The translations under genes and the position numbers were made by a program. From positions 1 through 64,000 of the forward strand of contig JBEBXK010000013.1 in assembly GCA_040391605.1 (NCBI GenBank): DNA of 64,000 nt. The letters run 5' to 3'. This document shows, piece by piece, positions 51,847 through 59,714 of the stretch. This DNA is from Vulgatibacter incomptus_A (lineage in GTDB: Bacteria > Myxococcota > Myxococcia > Myxococcales > Vulgatibacteraceae). The notes below the pieces were generated by a model. It had not been told where the DNA came from. It saw only the letters and a list, made by a program, of their open reading frames with translations, and searched no databases. Position 1 is the first letter of the stretch; each line of letters starts with the position of its first letter.

Positions 51847-53479
51847 GATCGGGCACGAATCGCCTGGTGAAGAAGCGGTGGAGGTCGAGGGGCCCCATGA
51901 CGCTTGGTCCGTCCATATCGACGAACCAGGGGTGGATGAAGAAGGTCTCGACGTCGCCGTAGCCGACGCCGCCGTGGGAGCCGAACTCCCAGGAGAAGGC
52001 GACGTCGCCCCCGGGAGCCCCGGCGCCGAAGACAATGAGATCGCCGGCGGAGGGGGTGGCGACCATCTGCTGCAGGTAGCCGCGGAGCCTCTCGCCGTCG
52101 TAGCCCAGCACGCCCTCCAGGGCGCCGGCCTCGGCGAGATCGAAGCGGCGCCCTCGATGGAAGGCGAAGCCGGAGCTGCCGCCCCGGACGGCGACGATGC
52201 CGCTGCCGGGGCAGTCGAGGGTGGCGCGGAGCTGGGCGGGCCAACGGGTCTGCAGCTCCTGGAGCGTCATGGGAGCGGAGGTTTCGGTGACGTAGACATG
52301 GGCGAGATCGCCGGCGTCCGCCACGACGATGGGCGGCCGGCCCTCCTCGCCGCCACCGTCTCGGATGGCGCCGCCGCCGCACATATAGTGGGCGAAGGGC
52401 ACGGACTCGAGGCGCTCTCGATGGAGGCGCGCCGCGGAGCGCAGCTTGGCTTCTTGGGTGGGGACCAGGCCGTTGCGATCGGCGGAGAGGATCCAATCGC
52501 TGAGGTTGGGGCCGTCGAGGATCTCCTCGATCGGTCGGGTGGGCTCCTGCCCATGGTCGGCCAGGACGTAGAGCTCGTAGCGGAGGTCGGGGCGGGCCCG
52601 GATGGCGCCGCGGATCTGGGAGAGCCGCTCGTCGGCGACGGTGAGCTCGCTGAGCGCCTCGTGGGAGTACGGGCCGCGGCGGTGGGCGACCTCGTCGTAG
52701 CCGGCGTAGACCGAGTAGATGGCGGGGACACCGCGGGCGATGTCGAGGAGGGTGAAGTAGCTGGTGAGCTCCACCGCGAACTCGCCGAGGAGCATCCGAT
52801 TGAGCACCAGGCGGGGCTCGTGCTTCAGCCGCCCTTTCTGCAGCGCCCAGATCATCGAGCTCCAACTGCCGGTCAAGGCGGTGCCCGCCATCTTATGGGC
52901 GCTCAAGCTGAAGCTGGCGACGTGGGCGACGACGGAGGCCAGATGATCCCAGCCGTTCTTCTCGTCGTCGGAGCCCCAGGGGAAGCCGCGGTGCAGGCGG
53001 CTGAAGGAGAAGGCGGGATCGCTGGCGCCGCCGGAGATGATCGAGCAGTAGGTGCTGCCGCCGGTGAGGAGGCCCGGCTCGCCTCCCTCGAGGCTGGCTT
53101 CGAGGCGGGCGGCCTCGGCGGGATCGCTCATCCGCACGTCCTTCTTGCGGATCTTGTCGTGCCAGAGATAGCCCGGGACGTCGCCGCGCTTGCCGTAGAA
53201 GAGGCTGGCCTGGAAGGCAGGCGTGGAGGCAGGGGTGCCGGCGTGGGCCTTGGTGAGGACCTGCTCGCCCCGCTCCAGGGCGCCTGCGAGCCGGGGCATG
53301 TAGCCCTGCTCGAGGGCGTGCTGGAGGATGGGACGCGACAGCCCGTCCAGGTGGACGATCACGAAGCGGCGCCCGTCGGTGAAGGGCCGCCGATGGTGTA
53401 CGCCCCGTCGGCTCAGCGCCGTCAGCGGGCCGCTCGCCCAGGAGGATCGCAGCTCCTCATACAGTCGTCCGCTTCCCAT
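51830..53479 (-). CDS. Alkaline-phosphatase-superfamily phosphodiesterase, copy 1
   Basis: 549 residues. The core of a type I phosphodiesterase/nucleotide pyrophosphatase domain is visible: RRFVIVHLDGLSRPIL (metal Asp), HAGTPASTPAFQASLFYG (nucleophile Thr/Ser), YAGYDEVAHRRGPYSHEAL (Asp and His), VLADHGQEPT (ADHG metal site) and FSWEFGSHGGVGYGDVETF (last metal His). The other copy lies at 59.7 kb with the same anchor motifs (LVIFLDG, YDEFSHRRGP, ITDHGH, WEFSSHGG). Start at MGSGRLYEEL with AAAGGCGG upstream. No signal peptide is obvious. Overlaps the EEP gene by 17 bases. Confidence 0.83.
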   Translation of the reverse strand: MGSGRLYEELRSSWASGPLTALSRRGVHHRRPFTDGRRFVIVHLDGLSRPILQHALEQGYMPRLAGALERGEQVLTKAHAGTPASTPAFQASLFYGKRGDVPGYLWHDKIRKKDVRMSDPAEAARLEASLEGGEPGLLTGGSTYCSIISGGASDPAFSFSRLHRGFPWGSDDEKNGWDHLASVVAHVASFSLSAHKMAGTALTGSWSSMIWALQKGRLKHEPRLVLNRMLLGEFAVELTSYFTLLDIARGVPAIYSVYAGYDEVAHRRGPYSHEALSELTVADERLSQIRGAIRARPDLRYELYVLADHGQEPTRPIEEILDGPNLSDWILSADRNGLVPTQEAKLRSAARLHRERLESVPFAHYMCGGGAIRDGGGEEGRPPIVVADAGDLAHVYVTETSAPMTLQELQTRWPAQLRATLDCPGSGIVAVRGGSSGFAFHRGRRFDLAEAGALEGVLGYDGERLRGYLQQMVATPSAGDLIVFGAGAPGGDVAFSWEFGSHGGVGYGDVETFFIHPWFVDMDGPSVMGPLDLHRFFTRRFVPDHGDHS

Positions 53480-53534
53480 CGCGCCGCCTTTCGAGCCAAC
53501 TCCGCCCCCTGAAGGATCGCCCTCGGCGGCGGTG

Positions 53535-54254
53535 CTACGAGTGACGCGCGATCTCGCCCAGCGATTGGAGGCGATCGAGGGTGCGTCGGATGGGGCGGTC
53601 GAGGGCGTGGGCGGTGCGGCCCAGCAGCCGGAAGGGCCGGGGAAAGGAGCGAGCCATCCGCTCGCCGAAGGGGGCTCGGCGAAGGCCCATCTCCTCGTGG
53701 GCCTGGGCCTGATGCGCCCGGGTCTCCCTCTCGTAGAAGCGCGTCTCGTGACCGATGGCCGCCTCTTCGCTGGCAGGGATCCCGAAGCCGTAGGGCGCCT
53801 CCTCCTCCCGGGGATCCATCTCATGCCAGAATGTCTCGATCTCCCGGGTCATGTGCGCGTCGCCAGCGGCTGCCACCTCGGGATCGCGATCGTGGCCGTC
53901 ACCCGATTCAGGCGCCGTGGCCGCCGCATCGAAGGCGCGATCGTGGCCGTTGCCAGAATCCGACGCCCTGGCTGCCGCATCGCGCTCGCGATCGTGGCCG
54001 TCGGCCGCGGAGGCATGACCATTCCCCTTGGCTCGGTCTCCGCGCGGACGGGCTCCCTCCGGCTCGCTCGCCTCTGGTGCGCGCGGGATCACGCGACGGG
54101 CTCTCGGCAGATGCTCGCCGGGGATCCGATGCTCCACCTCCCGCCGCAACACGGCGCGCTCCTGTCCCACTGTCGACCGGAAGTTCGCGGGAGATCCGGC
54201 TGGACCGATGCTGCGGCCGGCTCGCTTGAAGTAGTCCTGGTTGTCGTTGCCCAT
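53535..54254 (-). CDS. Hypothetical charged protein with Gly-His-Asp-Arg repeats
   Basis: 239 residues, not recognised. The N-terminal part is basic and Pro-rich, the middle has four imperfect repeats with GHDR or GHAS cores in an Ala/Asp-rich context (ADGHDRERD, GNGHDRAFD, GDGHDRDPE), and the C-terminal half is helical and polar (EIETFWHEMDPREEEAPYGF, RFYERETRAHQAQAHEEMG) ending with basic RLLGRTAHALDRPIRRTL. It precedes the phosphodiesterase by 55 bases on the same strand, so may be cotranscribed. Coding is supported by position and start (MGNDNQDYF). Confidence 0.55.
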   Translation of the reverse strand: MGNDNQDYFKRAGRSIGPAGSPANFRSTVGQERAVLRREVEHRIPGEHLPRARRVIPRAPEASEPEGARPRGDRAKGNGHASAADGHDRERDAAARASDSGNGHDRAFDAAATAPESGDGHDRDPEVAAAGDAHMTREIETFWHEMDPREEEAPYGFGIPASEEAAIGHETRFYERETRAHQAQAHEEMGLRRAPFGERMARSFPRPFRLLGRTAHALDRPIRRTLDRLQSLGEIARHS

Positions 54255-54570
54255 TGGCGCTCACCGTATCCTTCGCTCCATTGAAAGGTAGGAAGAGCCG
54301 GAGACATTGGCCATGGGCCACCAGCCAGGCAGGCGGCGGATCGCTCTGTCTGTGATGGTGTTTAACTTGCAGGACAGGGCCTCGAGACATCGTAGCGAGC
54401 GCCCTGAATGCGAAGCGTGGAGCCGGAGGCGAGCAGGAGCAAGAGGAGCCCCCTCGCGCGGAGCGCTTCATCGCCTCAGAGCACCGAAGCGGAGCGCAAA
54501 TCGGTGCGTGAGCATCGGTGCGCAGGTCCAACGAAGCAGGCGGGGTGTGCAGTAGATTTCTGGAGGCCCG
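54255..54570. other. Non-coding interval upstream of the charged hypothetical gene
   Basis: About 316 bases with somewhat purine-rich GAGC/GCGGAGC motifs and no gene. The minus-strand promoter of the downstream gene should be here; nothing close to consensus is seen. Confidence 0.4.
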
Positions 54571-55023
54571 TCAGCGGGCGTAGCGGCGGTGGTCCACCAT
54601 GAGGCAGCGATCCTGCACCACGTAGATCCCCGCGTCAGCGAGGCGCTCGGCCACGGCGTCGTTGCGGATCCCGAGCTGCATCCAGACCGCCTGCGGCTTG
54701 GCGGCGAGGAGGTCGTCCAGATGCTGCGGGATGTCCTGCGGCCTGCGGAAGACGTCGACGATGTCGACGGGCCCGCCGGGGATCGCGCCGACCGTCCGGT
54801 AGACGGGCTTGCCGAGGATGGTCTGGACCTCCGGGTAGTAGACCGGGACCGGGATCACCTCGACGCCGGCCTGGGCGAGGTACTGCGGCACGGAGAAGGC
54901 GGGCTGTCCCGCCTGGGCCTCGGTCTTGATGCCGAGGACCGCCACCCGCTTCGCGCCGCGGACCAGCTCCGCGATCCGCTCTTCGTCGCCTTCGATCAGG
55001 AACTGCTCTCGTCCGTTTGCCAT
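54571..55023 (-). CDS. CoA-binding domain protein (YccU-like)
   Basis: 150 residues. The Rossmann-like CoA-binding fold shows VAVLGIKTEAQAGQPAFSVPQYLAQAGVEVIPVPVYYPEVQTILGKPVYRTVG, PVDIVDVFRRPQDIPQHLDDLLA, and VWMQLGIRNDAVAERLADAGIYVVQDRCLMVDHRRY. Family of YccU/YneT-type proteins whose role is unclear; related domains occur in succinyl-CoA synthetase. ATG start MANGREQF. A monocistronic gene preceding the acyltransferase region. Confidence 0.85.
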   Translation of the reverse strand: MANGREQFLIEGDEERIAELVRGAKRVAVLGIKTEAQAGQPAFSVPQYLAQAGVEVIPVPVYYPEVQTILGKPVYRTVGAIPGGPVDIVDVFRRPQDIPQHLDDLLAAKPQAVWMQLGIRNDAVAERLADAGIYVVQDRCLMVDHRRYAR

Positions 55024-55147
55024 GGCTCGAAGATACCCGCAGTGCAGGGGGAGGGGAAGACGGAGGGCCGACCCATCCGGGAGGTCTGCCCTCCGGCATG
55101 GGGGTGTGGATAGTCACGCGGCGCCATGGCCGGGCCGCTCGGCCTGC

Positions 55148-55268
55148 GCCGAACGCTGGGTGGCCTCGCGGCGAGGGCATTGGCGGGCGCCTCACCGCGC
55201 TGCCACGGCCGCCCGGCGATCGGCTACGCCGAACGCTGGGTGGTTTCGGCGGCGAGGGCCTTGGCGGC
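55148..55268. repeat. Direct repeat at the 3' end of the acyltransferase gene
   Basis: Two roughly 40-base copies (starting GCCGAACGCTGGGTGG; 55148-55187 and 55228-55268) about 80 bases apart. The second covers the last codons and stop of the acyltransferase; the first lies just beyond it, as if the gene's end had been duplicated. Confidence 0.6.
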
Positions 55269-56042
55269 AGCTTCGCTGCGGCGCCTCTCGGCCCGGGCCT
55301 CGGTAGTCTCGCCGCCCGCGCCGCCGATGGCCTGGTGCATCGCGATCATCTCGTCGCGCACCCTTCGCATCAGCGCCTCGCGATCGCTGCGCGTGAGGCC
55401 GTCGGTGGAGATGGGCGCCCCGATCCTCACGTGGATCGTTCCGGGGCGGGGGCTGGCCCTGCCTCGGGGGAGGACTTGCGCCGCCCCGTGGATCACCAGC
55501 GGCACGATGGAGACCTGGGAGGCGATGGCCAGCTCGAAGGGGCCTCGCTTGAAGGGGAGGAAGCGGCCGTCCAGGGAGCGGGTCCCCTCGGGGTAGATGA
55601 GGAGGTTGGTGCCGGTGCGCAGGCGATCCGCCGCGATCTGGATGGCAGCCACGGCCTCTGCCCCGTTCTCCCGATTCACCAGGATCATCCTGGTGGCCCG
55701 CATATACCAGCCGAGGACAGGGACGTGGCCGAGGATCCGCTTGGCCATGAAGCGGATGGGGCTGCGGATGGCGCCGAAGGCGGCGGGGATGTCGAGCATC
55801 GACTGGTGGTTCATCAGGAAGACGTGGGGGCGCTTCCAATCCACCTCGTCTCCGCCATCGACGACGTAGCGCGCGCCACAGATCCAGAGGAGGGGCGGCG
55901 CCCAGAGGCGGCCCGCCACCCGGAGCGGCGCGTCGGGGCCGAAGACGCGCGCGAAGAGCGCGACGAACATCAGGATCGTCGAGAGGACCGCGATCAGCAG
56001 GATCTGGACGACAGTGATCAGGTACCAGCCGAGCTTTTTCAC
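55224..56042 (-). CDS. plsC: 1-acyl-sn-glycerol-3-phosphate acyltransferase
   Basis: Adds the second fatty acid to lysophosphatidic acid to make phosphatidic acid at the inner membrane. 272 residues. Two hydrophobic stretches at the start (VQILLIAVLSTILMFVALFARVFG), then the acyltransferase boxes NHQSMLD (HxxxxD), FMAKRILGHVPVLGWYM, and YPEGTRSLDGRFLPFKRGPFELA, and VPLVIHGAAQVLPRG. GTG start, with a weak ribosome-binding site; the open frame extends much further upstream without family similarity. The tail is Arg/Ala/Glu-rich and repeated as noted. Confidence 0.87.
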   Translation of the reverse strand: MKKLGWYLITVVQILLIAVLSTILMFVALFARVFGPDAPLRVAGRLWAPPLLWICGARYVVDGGDEVDWKRPHVFLMNHQSMLDIPAAFGAIRSPIRFMAKRILGHVPVLGWYMRATRMILVNRENGAEAVAAIQIAADRLRTGTNLLIYPEGTRSLDGRFLPFKRGPFELAIASQVSIVPLVIHGAAQVLPRGRASPRPGTIHVRIGAPISTDGLTRSDREALMRRVRDEMIAMHQAIGGAGGETTEARAERRRSEAAAKALAAETTQRSA

Positions 56043-56215
56043 GGGCGCTCTCGATCGATTCGATTCACGTAGGATGACCGCTGCTATGCCGCAACAGGCG
56101 GCGGCTGTCGAGCCCCTGCCGGCGAGGGCTCGGGCTGCCGTCTGCTTGGGGGCGACGCCGCGCGAGCCACCGTCCGGCGTCGGCGAGCTTCTCCCACCTC
56201 GTATGGAAAGCGGGA

Positions 56216-57127
56216 TCAGCCGTCGATGAGGCTGTTCCAATCGAGGACAGCCAGGCCTCTGGCGTCGCTGCCGTCGAGCTGCCGCCAGGAGGGATCGGTG
56301 GCGGCCTGGCTGGGGTGGAAGGCGCGCATACCCTTGGGAGCCTCGTCGCCGCGCTCGCTGGGGGCGAGGAGCTGGCGCAGGGCGTCGGCGTCGACGAGGC
56401 GCGCCTCCTCCTTGTTCCCGAACCATCCCTTTCGCTGCAGGCGAAGGACCACGTGGCTGACCTGATCGGGGAGCCAGATCGCCTCGCCGGCGTCGTAGCC
56501 ACAGACGATGGCGGGTTCGATCCGCAGGGGCAGCGAGGCCAGGACCAGGCGGGGGATCTCCACCGCGCCGTCGGCTCTTTCGAGGAGCTCGCGGCGGTGG
56601 AGGTTGTGGCTGAAGATCGCGTCGAGGAGGGCGCCGTCCACGGGGCGGGGCGGGTTTGCGGGAGGTGGCTCGCCGGCGGTCGCAGCTTCGGCGGCGGCTT
56701 CGGCAGCGGCGGCGAGGATCGCGCGGTTCTGCAGATCCCAGCTCGCCACGATCTCCTCCTCGCGGCGAGGCCTGGCCGCGGGATCCTTGGGATCCGAAGG
56801 GTCGGCGAGGCTGCCTCCCAGCTCCTGGACCAGGGCCATCGCGAAGAGGGCGCCCTCGATGGCGAAGAAGCGGGGGCGCGCGTAGGGGATCTGCAGATGG
56901 AGCACCCGCGGATCCACCTCATGCGCCTCGTCGATCCAGGGCCCCCCCGGGGTGAGCACGGCCCAGGCGCCGGTGTCGCGATCCGTGAGGACGAGCTGCT
57001 CGGGGGTGGACGCCTCTTCATTCACATAGGGTGATAGGGTCTGGGCGTCGCGCAGCAGCGCCTGGACCTCGTCGAAGGTGCGGGGCGGGGCGCCCGGCTC
57101 GGGGTGCAGGAAGAGATCATGGGTCAT
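56216..57127 (-). CDS. Conserved-looking hypothetical protein (303 aa)
   Basis: Not recognised. It begins MTHDLFLHPEPG; an ATG three codons earlier is also possible. A central Ala/Glu-rich stretch (AILAAAAEAAAEAATAGEPPPA) separates two halves: the first includes LVLTDRDTGAWAVLTPGGPWIDEAHEV and RFFAIEGALFAMALVQELGG, the second VCGYDAGEAIWLPDQVSHVVLRLQRKGWFGNKEEARLVDADALRQLL. It could be a cytoplasmic YbbK- or immunity-type protein, but no family is claimed. It diverges from the glycosyltransferase gene with only 42 bases between their starts. Confidence 0.65.
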   Translation of the reverse strand: MTHDLFLHPEPGAPPRTFDEVQALLRDAQTLSPYVNEEASTPEQLVLTDRDTGAWAVLTPGGPWIDEAHEVDPRVLHLQIPYARPRFFAIEGALFAMALVQELGGSLADPSDPKDPAARPRREEEIVASWDLQNRAILAAAAEAAAEAATAGEPPPANPPRPVDGALLDAIFSHNLHRRELLERADGAVEIPRLVLASLPLRIEPAIVCGYDAGEAIWLPDQVSHVVLRLQRKGWFGNKEEARLVDADALRQLLAPSERGDEAPKGMRAFHPSQAATDPSWRQLDGSDARGLAVLDWNSLIDG

Positions 57128-57169
57128 GGTGGCCATCCTACCCGAGGCCACCGCTGACCGAGGTGAAGG

Positions 57170-58672
57170 ATGCCCACCCGCCTGCGCGAGGTGCCGATCC
57201 ATCGCACCACCGATCTCTCGCTCTACCGCGATCTGGACGGCTTCGACGCCCTGACCGCCGAGCTCCGCAGCCTCGGCGCCGAGGTCTCCCGGGCAATGGG
57301 CAGGCGCAAGGTGTGGATGATCAGCTCCACCGCGTCAGGAGGAGGCGTGGCGGAGATGATGCCTCGGCTGTGCAGCTTCCTGGCGGACGTAGGGGTGGAA
57401 GCTCGCTGGCTCGTCCTCGAACCCGGCGAGCCCGAGTTCTTCCGCATGACCAAGGCCCTCCACAACATGCTCCACGGGCAGCCGGGCTTCGACGATCCCG
57501 CCGGCGCCCGCGCGATCTACGAGCGCGTCAGCGAGGAGGCGGCCCAAGAGCTGCGGCAGATCGATCGCGGGGACATCGTGGTGATCCACGACCCCCAGCC
57601 TGCGGGGATCGCGTCGCGGCTTCGGGAGCGGTGCCGGCCACCCCTGCTCTGGCGCTGCCACGTGGGGATCGCGCGGCGCAACCGATGGACGGACGAGGCG
57701 TGGCGTTTTTTGCGCCCTTACCTCGCGCACTACCGCCGTCTCTTCTTCTCGCTCCTCTCGTACGCGCCGGACGAGTGGTTGGATCGCAGCCGCGAGCTCT
57801 GCCCCGGCATCGATCCCTTCAGCCATAAGAACCGCAGCCTGCGCCCCTACAAGCTGGTGGGGATCCTCCGATCGGCGGGGCTGGTGGACGGCCCGCCGGT
57901 GCCACATTGGGCCGCGTTCCGCGAGAGGGTCTGCCGCTGGTCGGACGCTGCCTGGGTGGAGGCGCCGATCGCCGATCTGCTCCACGTCCCGACCATCGTG
58001 CAGGTCTCGCGCTTCGATCGGCTCAAGGGCTTCGCCCCGCTGATCCCGGCCTTCCGTCGGATGGTCGAGTTCTGCGCGAAGGAGGCGCCGCGGCTGCGGG
58101 CCGACAGCGAGCGGGTGCTGAGCGAGGTGGGTCGCGCCCACCTGATCCTGGCAGGGCCGGATCCCGCGGGCATCGCCGACGATCCCGAGGCGCGGGACGT
58201 GCTGGAGGAGCTCTGCGGGAGACACGCAGGGTTGGATCCTACGCTACGCGAGAGGGTGCACATCCTGCGGCTGCCGATGGCAGACGTGAAGGAGAACGCG
58301 CTGATGGTGAACGCGCTCCAGCGGATCGCGACGGTGGCGGTGCAGAACTCCATCGAGGAGGGCTTCGGGCTCACGGTGTCGGAGGCGCTGTGGAAGAGGA
58401 CGCCGGTGGTCGCCGCCAACGTCGGGGGCATCGCGGCGCAGGTCCGCCAGGGCAGCGACGGCCTCCTGGTGGACGACCCCGGAGACCCCGAGGCGGTAGG
58501 GCGGGCGCTGCTGCAGCAGATCTCGTCTCCCCTCGCCGCCGAAGCGATGGCCCGGTCGGGGAGGCTGAGGGTTCGGGAGCACTTCACGATCCTGAGCCAG
58601 GTCAGGAGCTGGCTTCACGCCTTTGGAGCCGCCCTCGAGGGAGGAGATCGCGGACCTTCACCCGCCGGATGA
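57170..58672 (+). CDS. treT: GT4 glycosyltransferase, TreT-like trehalose synthase
   Basis: 500 residues. GT-B glycosyltransferase that in its closest family joins NDP-glucose and glucose into trehalose. Motifs: MISSTASGGGVAEMM (N-terminal sugar-acceptor side), VVIHDPQPAGIASRL, RCHVGIARRNRW, VQVSRFDRLKG (donor side), and NSIEEGFGLTVSEALWKRTPVVA, holding the E-x7-E retaining-GT signature. These match the trehalose glycosyltransferring synthase family, but a different product cannot be excluded. Its end overlaps tail-to-tail by 71 bases with the membrane-protein gene on the other strand. Confidence 0.82.
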   Translation: MPTRLREVPIHRTTDLSLYRDLDGFDALTAELRSLGAEVSRAMGRRKVWMISSTASGGGVAEMMPRLCSFLADVGVEARWLVLEPGEPEFFRMTKALHNMLHGQPGFDDPAGARAIYERVSEEAAQELRQIDRGDIVVIHDPQPAGIASRLRERCRPPLLWRCHVGIARRNRWTDEAWRFLRPYLAHYRRLFFSLLSYAPDEWLDRSRELCPGIDPFSHKNRSLRPYKLVGILRSAGLVDGPPVPHWAAFRERVCRWSDAAWVEAPIADLLHVPTIVQVSRFDRLKGFAPLIPAFRRMVEFCAKEAPRLRADSERVLSEVGRAHLILAGPDPAGIADDPEARDVLEELCGRHAGLDPTLRERVHILRLPMADVKENALMVNALQRIATVAVQNSIEEGFGLTVSEALWKRTPVVAANVGGIAAQVRQGSDGLLVDDPGDPEAVGRALLQQISSPLAAEAMARSGRLRVREHFTILSQVRSWLHAFGAALEGGDRGPSPAG

Positions 58673-59714
58673 GGAGGGAGACGAGGCCCACCGTCAGGTG
58701 GGAGACGACGGTTGTGAGATGCGTGAGCACTGCCAGCGTGGCCGCCTGCTCCGGTGTGGCGCCCAGCAGGCCCGCCGCCCAGGTGCATGCCAGGTAATAC
58801 ATGCCCAAACCTGCCGGGACCCCCGGGGGGCTCTGTCCGAGGGTCACCGCGCCGAGCAGGATCACGCCGGAGAAGAGGCCCGTCTGTACGCCGGCGCCGT
58901 GGAGGGCGATGGTGTAGCCGGTGGCCACGGCGGAGATGGCGAGGAGGGTGGCGCCGAAGCCGAGGGCCAGCCGCAGGGGCGATCCGCTGGCGGCGACGCC
59001 GACGCCGAACTCCCGCAGGGTGGTCTGGAGCTTGGGCCACTTCCGCTTGCGCTCGAGCCAGTCGGCGATCCGGGGCGCGAAGCGGGTGGCGAGGAAGAGG
59101 GCGGTGATCAGGACGGGGACGGCGATCATCACGCCGGTGAGCCCGCCCGAGAAGCCCGAGGCGCCTCCGAAGAAGGGACCGCTGGGCGAGAGGCAGACCA
59201 GCACCAGCAGCGCCACCAGGTCGAGGACCTTGCAGACGATGATGGTGCCCAGGCTCATGGCGAAGGTGGTGGGCTCGCCGCGCTTCTCGGTGAAGCGCAC
59301 CAGCGCCATGGCTCGGATGGCCTCGCCGAACTTGCCCGGGATCACGTTGTTGCCCAGGAGGCCGATGGCCACCGAATGATAACGATCGCTGTAGGCGGGC
59401 TTGGGCTTGGGGAGGGTGAAGCCCCAGCGGAAGGCGCGGAGCGGTGCCATCGAGGCCGAGAAGAGGCCGAAGAGCGCGACCCACCAGAGCTGCGAGGGGA
59501 GGGTGCTGAACCACGCGCCGAGGGGGAAGCGAGCCACCAGGTGGAAGCCGCCCTCGAAGGCGGGGCGGAAGAAAGCCGAGCCGATCAGCGCGGTGGAGAT
59601 GCAGACCGCGACGATGGCGCCTGCCACCCGCTTCGCGATCTTTCCAAAGGTCATCGCCTGCTTGGCGGTGGGGAGCGGGACCAGGGGATCCGTGTCTGGG
59701 AAGGGGGTGTTCAT
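58602..59714 (-). CDS. LPG-synthase-type (UPF0104) integral membrane protein
   Basis: 370 residues. Eight or so hydrophobic helices, with YHSVAIGLLGNNVIPGKFGEAIRAMALV, a block typical of the lysylphosphatidylglycerol synthase membrane domain / UPF0104 family, and GVILLGAVTLGQSPPGVPAGLGMYYLACTW near the end. The family includes lipid flippase parts without the cytoplasmic aminoacyl transferase, as here. Start at MNTPFPDTD overlaps the stop of the upstream phosphodiesterase gene (ATGA), so the two are coupled; a lipid-linked substrate for both is an inference. Confidence 0.85.
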   Translation of the reverse strand: MNTPFPDTDPLVPLPTAKQAMTFGKIAKRVAGAIVAVCISTALIGSAFFRPAFEGGFHLVARFPLGAWFSTLPSQLWWVALFGLFSASMAPLRAFRWGFTLPKPKPAYSDRYHSVAIGLLGNNVIPGKFGEAIRAMALVRFTEKRGEPTTFAMSLGTIIVCKVLDLVALLVLVCLSPSGPFFGGASGFSGGLTGVMIAVPVLITALFLATRFAPRIADWLERKRKWPKLQTTLREFGVGVAASGSPLRLALGFGATLLAISAVATGYTIALHGAGVQTGLFSGVILLGAVTLGQSPPGVPAGLGMYYLACTWAAGLLGATPEQAATLAVLTHLTTVVSHLTVGLVSLLIRRVKVRDLLPRGRLQRREASS

